Origin: a virus
Virus record (IMG/VR): IMGVR_UViG_3300024346_000078
Location: 1-56,896 of that record
Direction: 5' to 3' (one strand)
Length of the DNA stretch: 56,896 bases
Shown: in pieces, positions 31,264-38,496 of the stretch
Position numbering within the stretch: position 1 is the first letter of the stretch
Layout of the letters: each line of letters starts with the position of its first letter
Translations under genes and position numbers: made by a program
The notes under the pieces: model-generated
What the model saw: only the letters and a program-made list of their open reading frames with translations
Databases searched by the model: none
What the model was told of the DNA's origin: nothing

Positions 31264-31299
31264 CCATATCGCACACGAAGAAAGTAAGTGTGGGATATG
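31264..31299 (-). promoter_or_regulatory. Hairpin in the 5' leader of the lysin mRNA
   Basis: CATATC-C-CACAC and GTGTG-C-GATATG pair around an 11-nt loop (one C-C mismatch), about 27 nt before the start codon. Could time or tune lysin translation. Confidence 0.4.
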
Positions 31300-31324
31300 C
31301 CTAGGTCTAATAAGTCATGGGTCA

Positions 31325-31352
31325 ATTATACCGAAAGCCCCGCAGTATGCAA
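31325..31352 (-). promoter_or_regulatory. Lysin promoter
   Basis: Minus strand TTGCAT, 16-nt spacer, TATAAT; leader of about 85 nt. Confidence 0.7.
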
Positions 31353-31453
31353 GTAAAAAACTACGCTGGGGTGTTAGATAATGGCTCAAACCCACTTATT
31401 TAGCGGGTAAATAACTCATTAAATTGTTAGATATTTTGCCCTAAAGGGGGGTT

Positions 31454-31738
31454 TCAGTAATCTGTTTCATGATTTTCCCTACAGTCCGATTCCGTGTGGA
31501 TAAGACTGCGTTCACACTTTGGACACATGCCGATGTACTTGATTTCCCACCAGCCTCGTCCCTTTGATGATTCGATATAACAATCAACCTCGCCATCAAA
31601 GTCACAGTAGGGAAGTCCACCTTCATTCTCTTCCGCATCTTCAGAGAGTTCATTGTTCTCTGCGCAGTTAAATGAACGAGTCTCTTCCCTGTCGTACATA
31701 TCTTGGTATGGCTTTTCAAGCCATTGGTCATAACCCAT
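31454..31738 (-). CDS. Small Cys-rich acidic protein
   Basis: 94 aa starting MGYDQWLEK; ATG overlaps the stop of the upstream gene (TAATG). CAEN, YCDFDGEVDC and MCPKCERS supply six Cys for metal binding. The overlapping frame 31441-31731 is a shadow. Function unknown. Confidence 0.65.
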   Translation of the reverse strand: MGYDQWLEKPYQDMYDREETRSFNCAENNELSEDAEENEGGLPYCDFDGEVDCYIESSKGRGWWEIKYIGMCPKCERSLIHTESDCRENHETDY

Positions 31739-31917
31739 TAGAAACAATCCTCTCCATCGTAAATATCACGAGGGTCTGATGGTTCAAACCATGCACGACC
31801 ATTCGCTAAACAAAGTTCGCCGTATTCACCAGCGGTATGACCTGCTCCGTCACACACTGTGCAATATTCAATTGACGCTTCCATTTCTGACCAATATTCT
31901 TCTTCTTCTGGCGACAT
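31738..31917 (-). CDS. Small acidic CxxC protein
   Basis: 59 aa, ATG 31917 with AAGAGGAAC upstream. MSPEEEEYWSEMEAS then YCTVCDGAGHTAGEYGELC: a CxxCxGxG motif as in zinc ribbons of small phage proteins. Coupled with the next Cys-rich gene; the two products may work together. Confidence 0.65.
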   Translation of the reverse strand: MSPEEEEYWSEMEASIEYCTVCDGAGHTAGEYGELCLANGRAWFEPSDPRDIYDGEDCF

Positions 31918-31979
31918 TTATGTTCCTCTTTCTATGTCTAACAAACTCACACTGCGTGAGAATCCCTTTCGGGAACCGA

Positions 31980-32008
31980 ACCTTACCAACGGGGTGTGTC
32001 ATGGAGCA
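31980..32008 (-). promoter_or_regulatory. ACACCC-family promoter
   Basis: Minus strand: non-consensus -35, spacer ATGACACACCCCGTTGG, -10 TAAGGT. Drives the Cys-rich pair at 31454-31917. Confidence 0.5.
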
Positions 32009-32192
32009 CCGATGAGGTGGGGAGTTGTTTAGGTTTAGTTATCTAGCGAAAAGCCTGCCCGACGGTTCGTTAGCAATCGCGCCTTTTTTGTTGTGGTTTG
32101 AGCATCCGACGAGCAGGTAAGAACAAATATAGCGAACGAGTCCCGCAAATGCAAGTCGGACGCGGGGCTTGCGGGAAGAAATTTTGGACAGC

Positions 32193-32220
32193 AAAAAACC
32201 CCACCATTTCTGATGGGGTC
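32193..32220 (-). terminator. Terminator of the 35-residue gene
   Basis: Minus strand ACCCCATC / GGTGGGGT with loop AGAAAT, then TTTTTT. Confidence 0.85.
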
Positions 32221-32231
32221 TTCTGGTTTAG

Positions 32232-32339
32232 TTATCGCTCGTCGTATTCACGGTCAAGTTGAGCATCCAAGCGCAGTTGCTGAATCTCATACATTTCCAT
32301 GTCACCGATTTCGTCATCGTAGTCGTAATCATCCCACAT
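32232..32339 (-). CDS. 35-residue acidic protein
   Basis: MWDDYDYDDEIGDMEMYEIQ followed by QLRLDAQLDREYDER; ATG 32339 after AAAGGGGAAAACTAC. It has its own ACACCC-family promoter and its own terminator, which is strong support for a real gene of this size. Very acidic; function unknown. Confidence 0.65.
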   Translation of the reverse strand: MWDDYDYDDEIGDMEMYEIQQLRLDAQLDREYDER

Positions 32340-32389
32340 GTAGTTTTCCCCTTTCCCCTTTCATTTCACGGGTAACTCCCGATACACAC

Positions 32390-32418
32390 AATGTATCAAC
32401 AGGGTGTTACATGGTTCC
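32390..32418 (-). promoter_or_regulatory. ACACCC-family promoter of the 35-residue gene
   Basis: Minus strand: spacer ATGTAACACCCTGTTGA, -10 TACATT; weak -35 (GGAACC, or TTGGAA at 19 nt). Confidence 0.6.
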
Positions 32419-34326
32419 AAGCCCAATGAATAAGCCAATCAGCGCACTCCCAACTGACTCATCATCTGCGACCCCACCTTCAGTCACTGCGTTCACCACG
32501 CTCCGCTTCTGCTCAATCAAGTTGTAGATGTGCTCGTCAATCGTTCCCTCGCACAATAAGTAAGTCACCGTGACACTGCCCTGCTGTCCCAATCTATGGA
32601 GACGGCTGTAGGTCTGGTCTAAATCCGATGGCGTCCACGGAAGTTCCATAAATAAGCAATCTTGAGATGCCGTCAAAGTGTGGCCCGTCTTCGCTGCTTG
32701 AATACTGAGCACGATGACTGGGGCAGTCCCGACGGGTTCGTTCTGGAAACGGGACTTCGCTGCTTCAACATCTTCCAGACTCATGCCGCCCTGAATGCGC
32801 AGGTCCCCGAACTTCTTCGCTAATTCATCAACAATGTCTCTGTGGTGTGCGGCGATAACGACTTTATTTCCAGATTCAATGTGTTGTTCAATGATTTCTT
32901 TGGCTGCTTCCATCTTTGCTTTGGCTGAAAGTCGTCGTAAAACGCTCATTTCGACCAATGCTTGGTTTGATTCGGCTTTTATTCTCGCAATCACTGCGGC
33001 GGAATGTGGAGAAAGTCCAAGTTCTTCAGCAATTTGACGGGCCCGCTGCACGAGATACTCAACGATGTTTGCTTCAGCCTTACGATATTCCTTCATCGCC
33101 GCTTCAGTCCCGCTAACTAACACAGGATTATGCCGAACTGGCGGCAGGTCCGTCAGGACCTGGTCTTTTGTGCGGCGGATATAGCAGTTTCCACGCAGTT
33201 TTTCATTCAGTTCCTGCATGTGCGAGTTACCAGAAATATTCCATTGACCAAATCTGTCTCTAAAAGCGTTGCAATACCTTCGGTAGAAACCCCAAAGCCC
33301 ACCGAAATCATCTAATTTTCCTAACGCATCAAGTTGCGGGCCGTATTCTGCGGGCCGATTCGTGATTGGAGTCCCCGTCAAACACAGAACTATGCCGCCA
33401 CGCGGGGCTGATTTGGTTATTTTGATGGCTGCTTTGGTTCGCTGCGCTGTTGGTGATTTGATGTAATGAGATTCATCCAGAACATAAGATTGGTGTCCCA
33501 TTAGTTGCTTTTCCCAATGACTTATGTTGGCATACCCCACAACTAAGATGTCGTAATCATCCTCGGGGAAGTCTTTGCGGTTTGTAATTACCGCTACTTT
33601 CTTGTCTGGAAGCCACTTTCCGTACTCATTTCGCCAGTTCAGCACCAAGTTTGATGGGCAAACAACAACTGCTGGGTAACTGTCCATGACATATTCCAAT
33701 GTTGCAATAGCCTGAAGTGTTTTTCCCAGTCCCATGTCATCAGCAATAAAACATCTTTTGGCTGCCGCAGCGTACTCAACACCTGCTCTCTGGTACGGAA
33801 GCAATGGAAGCCCCGCGACTTCAACCGTGCCTTCTGTGGCGCGGGACGCTTGCACGGCTGTGTTGTGTGCGTGTTTGAGTTGCGATGCCATCTGGACAAG
33901 TTCTTCTGGCAGGTTTTCTCTAAACTTATTTGCCCATGCGATTACTTCGCTAAGTGATGCGATTGGTGCCCGCCATGCTTTGGTTTTTGCGTACCAAGTG
34001 ACCGAGGGGATTTGCTTGACGGCTTTCACTTTCACGGGGTCATAGATGAAACTTAGATGTATCCAGTCCCCCTCTAGGCGTACACCGAACGCTTGGTTCG
34101 CCTGTGTGGGGAGTGTGAAGGTTAGGACATCGTTCTCTATCGTGAAGCCGTGTTCTGTGGCGAACTCCCGTGCTTCGTTGAGGCTGGTCATGGGGACTCT
34201 CCAGACCTTCGCTAACTTGTCCCAGCGTGCGCCTGCTATGCGCTTTATCTGTGCTACCTGTGCAGGCTCATAGGGGAAGTCAAGTATCAGGTGGTCATCG
34301 TTTAGGAACAGCGTGGAATCACTCAT
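32407..34326 (-). CDS. SNF2-family helicase, SMARCAL1-like
   Basis: 639 aa. The N-terminal 150 residues hold two HARP-like repeats (FPYEPAQVAQIKRIAGARWDKLAKVWRVP and FIYDPVKVKAVKQIPSVTWYAKTKAWRAP). Helicase motifs follow: ADDMGLGKT (I), VVCPSNLVLNW (Ia), LDESHYIKS (II, DESH), LTGTPITN (III), IQAAKTGHTLT (V) and DQTYSRLHRLGQQ (VI). SMARCAL1/HARP proteins rewind and remodel stalled forks, so it may help phage replication or recombination. A transcription-linked SNF2 role is the alternative. Confidence 0.92.
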   Translation of the reverse strand: MSDSTLFLNDDHLILDFPYEPAQVAQIKRIAGARWDKLAKVWRVPMTSLNEAREFATEHGFTIENDVLTFTLPTQANQAFGVRLEGDWIHLSFIYDPVKVKAVKQIPSVTWYAKTKAWRAPIASLSEVIAWANKFRENLPEELVQMASQLKHAHNTAVQASRATEGTVEVAGLPLLPYQRAGVEYAAAAKRCFIADDMGLGKTLQAIATLEYVMDSYPAVVVCPSNLVLNWRNEYGKWLPDKKVAVITNRKDFPEDDYDILVVGYANISHWEKQLMGHQSYVLDESHYIKSPTAQRTKAAIKITKSAPRGGIVLCLTGTPITNRPAEYGPQLDALGKLDDFGGLWGFYRRYCNAFRDRFGQWNISGNSHMQELNEKLRGNCYIRRTKDQVLTDLPPVRHNPVLVSGTEAAMKEYRKAEANIVEYLVQRARQIAEELGLSPHSAAVIARIKAESNQALVEMSVLRRLSAKAKMEAAKEIIEQHIESGNKVVIAAHHRDIVDELAKKFGDLRIQGGMSLEDVEAAKSRFQNEPVGTAPVIVLSIQAAKTGHTLTASQDCLFMELPWTPSDLDQTYSRLHRLGQQGSVTVTYLLCEGTIDEHIYNLIEQKRSVVNAVTEGGVADDESVGSALIGLFIGLGTM

Positions 34327-34334
34327 TAGGGAAC

Positions 34335-34364
34335 ATTCTACGCATGGGAAGCACCGCTATCCAA
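34335..34364 (-). promoter_or_regulatory. Promoter of the SNF2 gene
   Basis: Minus strand TTGGAT, 18-nt spacer, TAGAAT, 8 nt to the ATG; probably leaderless. Confidence 0.5.
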
Positions 34365-34402
34365 TGCCCCTGATTAGCCCCTGAGAAGCCCGTAGAACGA
34401 CA

Positions 34403-34436
34403 AAGACCCCCACTCCCGAATGAGAGTGAGGGTCAG
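34403..34436 (-). terminator. Terminator of the DUF6011 gene
   Basis: Minus strand GACCCTCACTC pairs with GAGTGGGGGTC, followed by TTTG. Confidence 0.8.
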
Positions 34437-34448
34437 TCTGCGTGAGCG

Positions 34449-34946
34449 TTAGATTTTGTTCACACACACTGGTCCGATACCAGCGAGCACATTCTTTTCC
34501 ACGATGAGTTCACGACCGCAAACACAGCATTGCCCGACAAGTGCGCCGATGTCACGAGCCTGCTCAACCGTCATGCGGTTGTCTGCTGACAAGCGATAGA
34601 TAGCACCACCCTCAAAGATGAAGCGTGCGCTACGGTCTGCGCCTTGCGGGTTGTACCGCATTGCGTAGAGACGACCAGCCTTTGACTGCTTTACACGGAA
34701 CACGACATCATCAAGAATGTACATTCCAACTTCCACGACTGGGTTAGCAGGTGCTTCGACCTTGCGTACAGCCTGACGAGCCTGCGACTTCGCATACATT
34801 GAGCGTGCTGAAGCCTCTTGCTTTTCCGACAACTTGCCGTACTTGTTGTACGCCTGCGCAACTGAAAGTGCAAATGAACTCCAGTTCTGCTCTGCGAGCC
34901 ATGCGGCTAATTCGGATACGGAGATGGGGGCGGGTGTTGCGCTCAT
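34449..34946 (-). CDS. DUF6011-like zinc-binding protein
   Basis: 165 aa from ATG 34946 behind AAAGGTGG. N-terminal helices (LAAWLAEQNWSSFALSVAQAYNKYGKLSEKQEASAR), then a beta domain (MYILDDVVFRVKQSKAGRLYAMRY), then the C-terminal zinc motif CCVCGRELIVEKNVLAGIGPVC that marks DUF6011. Such proteins are frequent in actinophages; function unknown, perhaps a DNA-binding adapter. Clear promoter and terminator. Confidence 0.75.
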   Translation of the reverse strand: MSATPAPISVSELAAWLAEQNWSSFALSVAQAYNKYGKLSEKQEASARSMYAKSQARQAVRKVEAPANPVVEVGMYILDDVVFRVKQSKAGRLYAMRYNPQGADRSARFIFEGGAIYRLSADNRMTVEQARDIGALVGQCCVCGRELIVEKNVLAGIGPVCVNKI

Positions 34947-34996
34947 CTTGTGACCACCTTTCAAGGGACACACAGGCGGGATTACCTGATGACTGA

Positions 34997-35025
34997 AATA
35001 TATCAACTGGGTGTTACATAGTCAA
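34997..35025 (-). promoter_or_regulatory. Model member of the ACACCC promoter family
   Basis: Minus strand TTGACT, spacer ATGTAACACCCAGTTGA (17), TATATT, with ATATAAATCT directly upstream of the -35. Confidence 0.85.
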
Positions 35026-35049
35026 GTTTAGATTTATATGAAACATTTA

Positions 35050-35150
35050 GCCCCTGATTGGCAATGAGGTAGGTGAGTACCTTCAGAGCGGTTTTCAAAT
35101 TATCCAGATGAGAACATTTCCTTCCACCACAGGGGTTTCATGAAGAACCG
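35050..35150. other. Possible structured RNA or DNA segment
   Basis: Within this non-coding stretch AGGTA-ggtgag-TACCT forms a hairpin, CCCCTG (35053) pairs with CAGGGG (35132), and GCGGTTTTCA (35087) nearly pairs with TGAAGAACCGC (35138). The last two cross, as in a pseudoknot. Could be chance. Confidence 0.25.
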
Positions 35151-35239
35151 CGAAGAAGTTACTCAACGAATATTTTATTGCTTTTATCCGAGCACAGTTG
35201 TCCCGCAGCGGTTGTTCTGATACCAGAGTGATACCACGC

Positions 35240-35268
35240 TTGCAGAAGCCCCGCGATGGATATAAGAT
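35240..35268 (+). promoter_or_regulatory. Promoter of the small membrane protein
   Basis: TTGCAG, 17-nt spacer, TAAGAT, 8 nt to the ATG; probably leaderless. Confidence 0.55.
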
Positions 35269-35276
35269 GCGGGGCT

Positions 35277-35444
35277 ATGGACGACTTCTCTGATTTGATG
35301 TATATGCTTTTTTGCGCTTTTCTGGTTCTGGTTGCGCCGACTCCCGTCGTTATCATTCCAGCCTTCGGGAGTGCTTTCTATCTTCGGCGTTTGCTTCGTC
35401 GCTTCTGGCGTGACATTGACAAGTTTGATGAGCCACTTGATTAG
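35277..35444 (+). CDS. 55-residue membrane protein
   Basis: MDDFSDLMYMLFCAFLVLVA followed by PTPVVIIPAFGSAFY is a hydrophobic hairpin or one long helix, then a basic cytoplasmic tail (LRRLLRRFWRDIDKFDE). The start lies 8 nt behind the -10 box. Bidirectional terminator follows. Confidence 0.6.
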   Translation: MDDFSDLMYMLFCAFLVLVAPTPVVIIPAFGSAFYLRRLLRRFWRDIDKFDEPLD

Positions 35445-35454
35445 TGGCATGACA

Positions 35455-35483
35455 AAACCCCCCTGCCGTTAGACAAGGGGGTT
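35455..35483. terminator. Bidirectional terminator
   Basis: AACCCCCCT / AAGGGGGTT stem between converging genes. Confidence 0.75.
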
Positions 35484-35494
35484 AGTCGGGCGGA

Positions 35495-35857
35495 TTATTT
35501 GAGTTGGATAGCCCTGCCCAGTGCGACTACTTCGCTGAGGAGCACGCCCCAAGAGCAGTAGTAATGGAGCGGTATGAGCCTTTTACTAGTCGGGTTATAT
35601 CTACCCGTTGCCCAAGTGTCTGTGCGGAGTTCTTTGTCTCCTTCGTTCACTGGGTAAGGGTCACCTACTGGTATCCCACAACTCGCACAAGGTAGGTGTC
35701 CAAAACCGCTATGCGCCAAGTGGACTATAAAACCCTTCCGCTTACGCTTCGTGCCTTCTAGTAGGGCTACCAAGGTGTCCGCTTGCGGATATGCCTTAGC
35801 CCCTGCCTGCCAAGGTTCACGGTATCCCGTCACCTTGTTGGTGGATATCTGTCGCAT
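35495..35857 (-). CDS. Small protein with zinc-binding CxxC...H..C site
   Basis: 120 aa. PCASCGIPVGDPYPV and LHYYCSWG suggest one metal site; HLAHSGFGHLP and KRKRKGF make it basic. It starts MRQISTNKVTG; upstream is an ACACCC-family promoter (35902-35930). Function unknown. Confidence 0.65.
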   Translation of the reverse strand: MRQISTNKVTGYREPWQAGAKAYPQADTLVALLEGTKRKRKGFIVHLAHSGFGHLPCASCGIPVGDPYPVNEGDKELRTDTWATGRYNPTSKRLIPLHYYCSWGVLLSEVVALGRAIQLK

Positions 35858-35901
35858 ATGTCTCCTTTACTTATGCTTAGGGCTAATTCCCTATACCCCT
35901 C

Positions 35902-35930
35902 ACTATATACTAAGGGTGTCACATAGTGGT
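35902..35930 (-). promoter_or_regulatory. ACACCC-family promoter
   Basis: Minus strand: spacer ATGTGACACCCTTAGTA, -10 TATAGT; -35 ACCACT non-consensus. Confidence 0.55.
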
Positions 35931-35955
35931 GGATTTGGATAAGTTTATTTATAAC

Positions 35956-35984
35956 TTGACTATGACACTCCCCTGTAGTATTGT
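35956..35984 (+). promoter_or_regulatory. ACACCC-family promoter (variant ACACTC)
   Basis: TTGACT, spacer ATGACACTCCCCTGTAG, TATTGT; GGATAAGTTT element 18 nt upstream. Divergent from the promoter at 35902. Confidence 0.7.
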
Positions 35985-36028
35985 CTTAGACATAGGGATA
36001 AACCCTAGACCTAGCAGAAAGGAAAAAT

Positions 36029-36391
36029 ATGCTAACTAAATCAGACATACAACTAATGTTGCCAAGGCTTCAAAACCGTCAAGGCAGAAGTTGCGACGCT
36101 AATACCGTTGCACAACAAATAGGTGCAATGACCGTATTGGGAATTACAGGCGGTAAGCGTCTCGGCACTATCCACAATGACCAGAATGAACCTATCGGAG
36201 TACTTCTACTCTGTGGCTCAAATAGAGCGGTTGAGGTCATTCTTGACTACAACGATACCTACACCGTTCAGCGTATCCGTCGCATTACAGGCGGAGCGAA
36301 GAAGGGCGAGATAATCGTGGAAGAAGCAACGAGCGACATCTATTGTGACGAACTCAACAATGCAGTATGGAAAACTTCCTGCTGGAAATAA
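36029..36391 (+). CDS. Unknown protein
   Basis: 120 aa behind AGAAAGGAAA. Beta-rich: MTVLGITGGKRLGTIHNDQNEPIGVLLLCGSNRAVEVILDYNDTYTVQRIRRI. Two Cys near the end (DIYCDELNNAVWKTSCWK). No family recognised. First gene of the accessory region. Confidence 0.65.
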   Translation: MLTKSDIQLMLPRLQNRQGRSCDANTVAQQIGAMTVLGITGGKRLGTIHNDQNEPIGVLLLCGSNRAVEVILDYNDTYTVQRIRRITGGAKKGEIIVEEATSDIYCDELNNAVWKTSCWK

Positions 36392-36409
36392 TCCCCCAAC
36401 AAACTCAAC

Positions 36410-36437
36410 GAACCCGCTTAGAAATAGGCGGGTTTTT
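36410..36437 (+). terminator. Terminator
   Basis: GAACCCGCttagaaataGGCGGGTT then TTTTTT. Confidence 0.88.
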
Positions 36438-36544
36438 TGTTGTCCCCGTTTATGCCCGCAAGCCCCGCGAGCCTTATGTGGCACGGGACTCGTGAGGGGG
36501 AAAGTTTGGAACGCTAAACGCTGTGTTTTGGAACGCCATTTTGG

Positions 36545-36576
36545 GCAAAAAAAATCCGCCACCGAAGCGACGGAAG
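36545..36576 (-). terminator. Terminator with TTCG loop, minus strand
   Basis: Minus strand CCGTCGC-TTCG-GTGGCGG followed by eight T. It ends the transcript of the 35-residue gene at 36676-36783. Confidence 0.75.
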
Positions 36577-36589
36577 TTTTTGTAAGTGA

Positions 36590-36627
36590 GGTACGGCGGG
36601 AAGAAAGGAGTAAAGACCCGCCGTACC
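36590..36627. repeat. Perfect 11-bp inverted repeat
   Basis: GGTACGGCGGG, 16-nt loop holding GAAAGGAG, CCCGCCGTACC. Located between the small gene and its terminator; could stabilise the mRNA end. Confidence 0.5.
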
Positions 36628-36675
36628 CCGCCTGAGATAGTAGCACAACGCTACTGTTTAGTTAGTAACGCACGG

Positions 36676-36783
36676 CTACTGAACCTCGCAATCGTGTCCG
36701 AAGTAAATCTCGTCGCCCTCTACATAAGCGTCGCATTCTGAGCAGATGATGTATTCCACCATGTCCACAATCTTGATTTCCAT
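36676..36783 (-). CDS. 35-residue zinc-binding-like protein
   Basis: ATG 36783 behind AAAGGGGAACCC. MEIKIVDMVEYIICSECDAY then VEGDEIYFGHDCEVQ: CSEC and HDC form a likely one-zinc site. Own promoter (36829-36857). Confidence 0.6.
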   Translation of the reverse strand: MEIKIVDMVEYIICSECDAYVEGDEIYFGHDCEVQ

Positions 36784-36828
36784 TGGGTTCCCCTTTCAAA
36801 GGACATCAGGCATTTCCTGATATGGATA

Positions 36829-36857
36829 AATCTATCAAAAGCGTGTGTCAATGTCAA
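36829..36857 (-). promoter_or_regulatory. Promoter, ACACCC-family relative
   Basis: Minus strand TTGACA, spacer TTGACACACGCTTTTGA (17), TAGATT. Confidence 0.7.
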
Positions 36858-36890
36858 ATCATAAAGGTCATATAAATCTTTCCGAATGAC

Positions 36891-36919
36891 TTGACACATA
36901 TACACCCCTTTGGTAATAT
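36891..36919 (+). promoter_or_regulatory. ACACCC-family promoter, leaderless
   Basis: TTGACA, spacer CATATACACCCCTTTGG, TAATAT, 6 nt to ATG. TATAAATCTTTCCGAAT lies just upstream of the -35. Confidence 0.8.
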
Positions 36920-36925
36920 GAATAC

Positions 36926-37048
36926 ATGAACAAGAACACCAACGAAGTTTGTACTACTGATGAGTGCGAGAACTTGACCGACCTAGTCATCTGCGATGAT
37001 TGCCTAGATAGTCATTTCGGCTCTTGGGAAAATGCAAAGGAGAACTAA
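36926..37048 (+). CDS. 40-residue Cys-pair protein
   Basis: MNKNTNEVCTTDECENLTD then LVICDDCLDSHFG: CTTDEC and CDDC make a likely zinc ribbon. The start is 6 nt behind a strong -10 box, so the mRNA is leaderless; the next gene follows directly (TAA-ATG). Confidence 0.65.
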   Translation: MNKNTNEVCTTDECENLTDLVICDDCLDSHFGSWENAKEN

Positions 37049-37243
37049 ATGGAATACGCAAGCATGAGGCACACCATCAACGAGTCCGACAGGGCTCTCC
37101 AGTTCGCACAGAACTGGCGACACACCAACAAGTTTTGTGGCAAAGTCGCAAAACAGTTTGACCTTCTCGGTTACATAAGTGAGCGTCAGGTTGAAGTTCT
37201 GCAAGAAATTGAAGAACAGCAACGGCGAGCATTTCGTAACTAA
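37049..37243 (+). CDS. Small helical protein
   Basis: 64 aa behind AAAGGAG. Helical and charged: FCGKVAKQFDLLGYISERQVEVLQEIEEQQRRAFRN. No family recognised. Terminator follows. Confidence 0.65.
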   Translation: MEYASMRHTINESDRALQFAQNWRHTNKFCGKVAKQFDLLGYISERQVEVLQEIEEQQRRAFRN

Positions 37244-37284
37244 GACACGGGGTAACCCCCCGCGTGAAAGAAAATACAACGCAA

Positions 37285-37316
37285 GAACCCCTCAGTGAAA
37301 GTTGGGGGGTTTTTGT
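37285..37316 (+). terminator. Terminator
   Basis: AACCCCTCA pairs with TGGGGGGTT, then TTTTGTTTT. A short extra hairpin (CACGGGG/CCCCGCGTG) lies at 37246-37266. Confidence 0.8.
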
Positions 37317-37343
37317 TTTCCCCAGTTGCGGAGTCCCGCCGCG

Positions 37344-37544
37344 CTAAAACAGCGAGTTCTGCTCGCGGGGCTCGTGTCCTAGTTCTGCGCATATTTTGTG
37401 TGCGAAACCCAGCGGGGCTGATGGGCGAATGACGCTTCCGCCTGCACGACCATTTTTTACTGCAATCCAACCGATTACCTTGTGGACTACGCCAGCATCA
37501 GTTGAGTTCATCGGGGTTTCACAAACTTCGCAAACTACTCTCAT
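37344..37544 (-). CDS. Small zinc-finger-like protein
   Basis: 66 aa. MRVVCEVCETPMNSTD then AHKICAELGHEP: CxxC plus C/H ligands. The ATG lies 6 nt behind TAGGCT (37551-37556), again leaderless; the -35 zone of this promoter coincides with the dispersed GGTGGCGG repeat read on the other strand. Confidence 0.6.
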   Translation of the reverse strand: MRVVCEVCETPMNSTDAGVVHKVIGWIAVKNGRAGGSVIRPSAPLGFAHKICAELGHEPREQNSLF

Positions 37545-37573
37545 GACTTCAGCCTATCGGGAACCCCAAAGAC

Positions 37574-37590
37574 CTACGGTGGCGGATAGC
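37574..37590 (+). repeat. Dispersed repeat copy 1 (CTACGGTGGCGGATAGC)
   Basis: First of nine copies in 37.5-52 kb, all on the plus strand. Confidence 0.7.
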
Positions 37591-37649
37591 CAGTTTCTTG
37601 ACGACACTAACCCTGTGGATAACTTTCTAAATAAATCTATCGGAATGAC

Positions 37650-37679
37650 TTGACACGGATATATCATCTGTAGTAATTT
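37650..37679 (+). promoter_or_regulatory. Promoter with upstream ATAAATCT element
   Basis: TTGACA, 18-nt spacer, TAATTT; preceded by ATAAATCTATCGGAAT. Spacer lacks ACACCC. Confidence 0.55.
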
Positions 37680-37718
37680 TATTTCATAAGCAGTTACCCC
37701 AACTACTTATTAGACCAA

Positions 37719-37747
37719 TTAACTATGTAACACCCATTTGATTGAAT
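37719..37747 (+). promoter_or_regulatory. ACACCC-family promoter
   Basis: TTAACT, spacer ATGTAACACCCATTTGA, TTGAAT; ACCCATT and AATGGGT flank the -10 symmetrically. Confidence 0.75.
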
Positions 37748-37779
37748 GGGTACATAAACCAAATAGAAAAGGACACCAT

Positions 37780-38253
37780 ATGAATTACAGACTCGGAAGC
37801 CACGCCAAAGATGTTTGCAAAGACAAGCACTTTCCAGAAGCCATTATCTACATGGCAGTAGATACGCAATGGGGCGACACTCGTATGCTCAAAACAATCA
37901 CAGGCAACTGCAACCATTGTGGCAACTCTAAAAAGTCACTCACGGTTGTCGGGCAGTTTCGTGGCACGACATACAAGTTTGAGATTATCCATTGCGCAAC
38001 TTGTCGCAAAGTAATCACAATCCACCTTCCATACGACTTAGGAGTAACACCAATTCGTAAAGACCAAGCAATCAAGTCGTACAAGCGCACCTGCAACGAC
38101 TGTGGGCGTGAGTTCACAATCTCCGCTACGACATGGGAGAGGCTCGCTAAGCAGACTTTCCACAAGTGCAAGGGCGTTGAGTGCGACCTAATCGCAGACG
38201 AGCACAAGCACCTCACAGGTGCGCAACTACCAATCGCAAAGAAGGCATCATGA
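37780..38253 (+). CDS. Multi-zinc-ribbon protein
   Basis: 157 aa from ATG 37780 behind AAAAGGACACC; the longer frame start is upstream of the promoter. Cys pairs: CNHCG, CATC, CNDCG and CKGVEC plus HLP, enough for two zinc ribbons. Lys-rich. Likely binds nucleic acids; no family recognised. Confidence 0.7.
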   Translation: MNYRLGSHAKDVCKDKHFPEAIIYMAVDTQWGDTRMLKTITGNCNHCGNSKKSLTVVGQFRGTTYKFEIIHCATCRKVITIHLPYDLGVTPIRKDQAIKSYKRTCNDCGREFTISATTWERLAKQTFHKCKGVECDLIADEHKHLTGAQLPIAKKAS

Positions 38254-38417
38254 GCAAGCGCAGAAATATCAAGTCTGGTCACAAGCAACGACCACTCAAT
38301 GCAGAACAACTGCAAGAGGCAATGGAAACAAAATTGCGTGCAGTCACTTTCTCCGATAAGCGCAAAGTCGTGAACAAGAAAGAATGTCGCAGTTTCCAAT
38401 GGCGAGGTTCCGAGTGA
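38250..38417 (+). CDS. Small basic protein
   Basis: 55 aa, ATG overlapping the previous stop by 4 nt (ATGA). MSKRRNIKSGHKQRPLNAEQ then LQEAMETKLRAVTFSDKRKV: strongly basic, single helix. May bind nucleic acid together with the zinc-ribbon neighbour. Confidence 0.6.
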   Translation: MSKRRNIKSGHKQRPLNAEQLQEAMETKLRAVTFSDKRKVVNKKECRSFQWRGSE

Positions 38418-38432
38418 GTCTCCACGAGACTT

Positions 38433-38461
38433 GCCCTAGTGACACACCCATAAAGTACAGT
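38433..38461 (+). promoter_or_regulatory. ACACCC-family promoter
   Basis: Spacer GTGACACACCCATAAAG, -10 TACAGT; -35 weak (TTGCCC at 19 nt). Confidence 0.6.
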
Positions 38462-38496
38462 CCCTACTAACAACTACTAAACAGAAAGAAGAAGTT

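Larger units (their letters stand above)
31918..32231. other. Intergenic region: promoter, GC-rich hairpin, terminator
   Basis: No gene seen in 314 nt. It holds an ACACCC-family promoter (31980-32008, minus), a long untranslated stretch, the repeat hairpin AGTCCCGC ... GCGGGGCT (32139-32169) and the terminator of the 35-residue gene. Confidence 0.6.

Noticed and set aside
36545-36576. Apparent reverse copy of the GGTGGCGGA repeat
   Set aside because: The word is one arm of a TTCG-loop terminator with a T-run, so it is explained without the repeat family.
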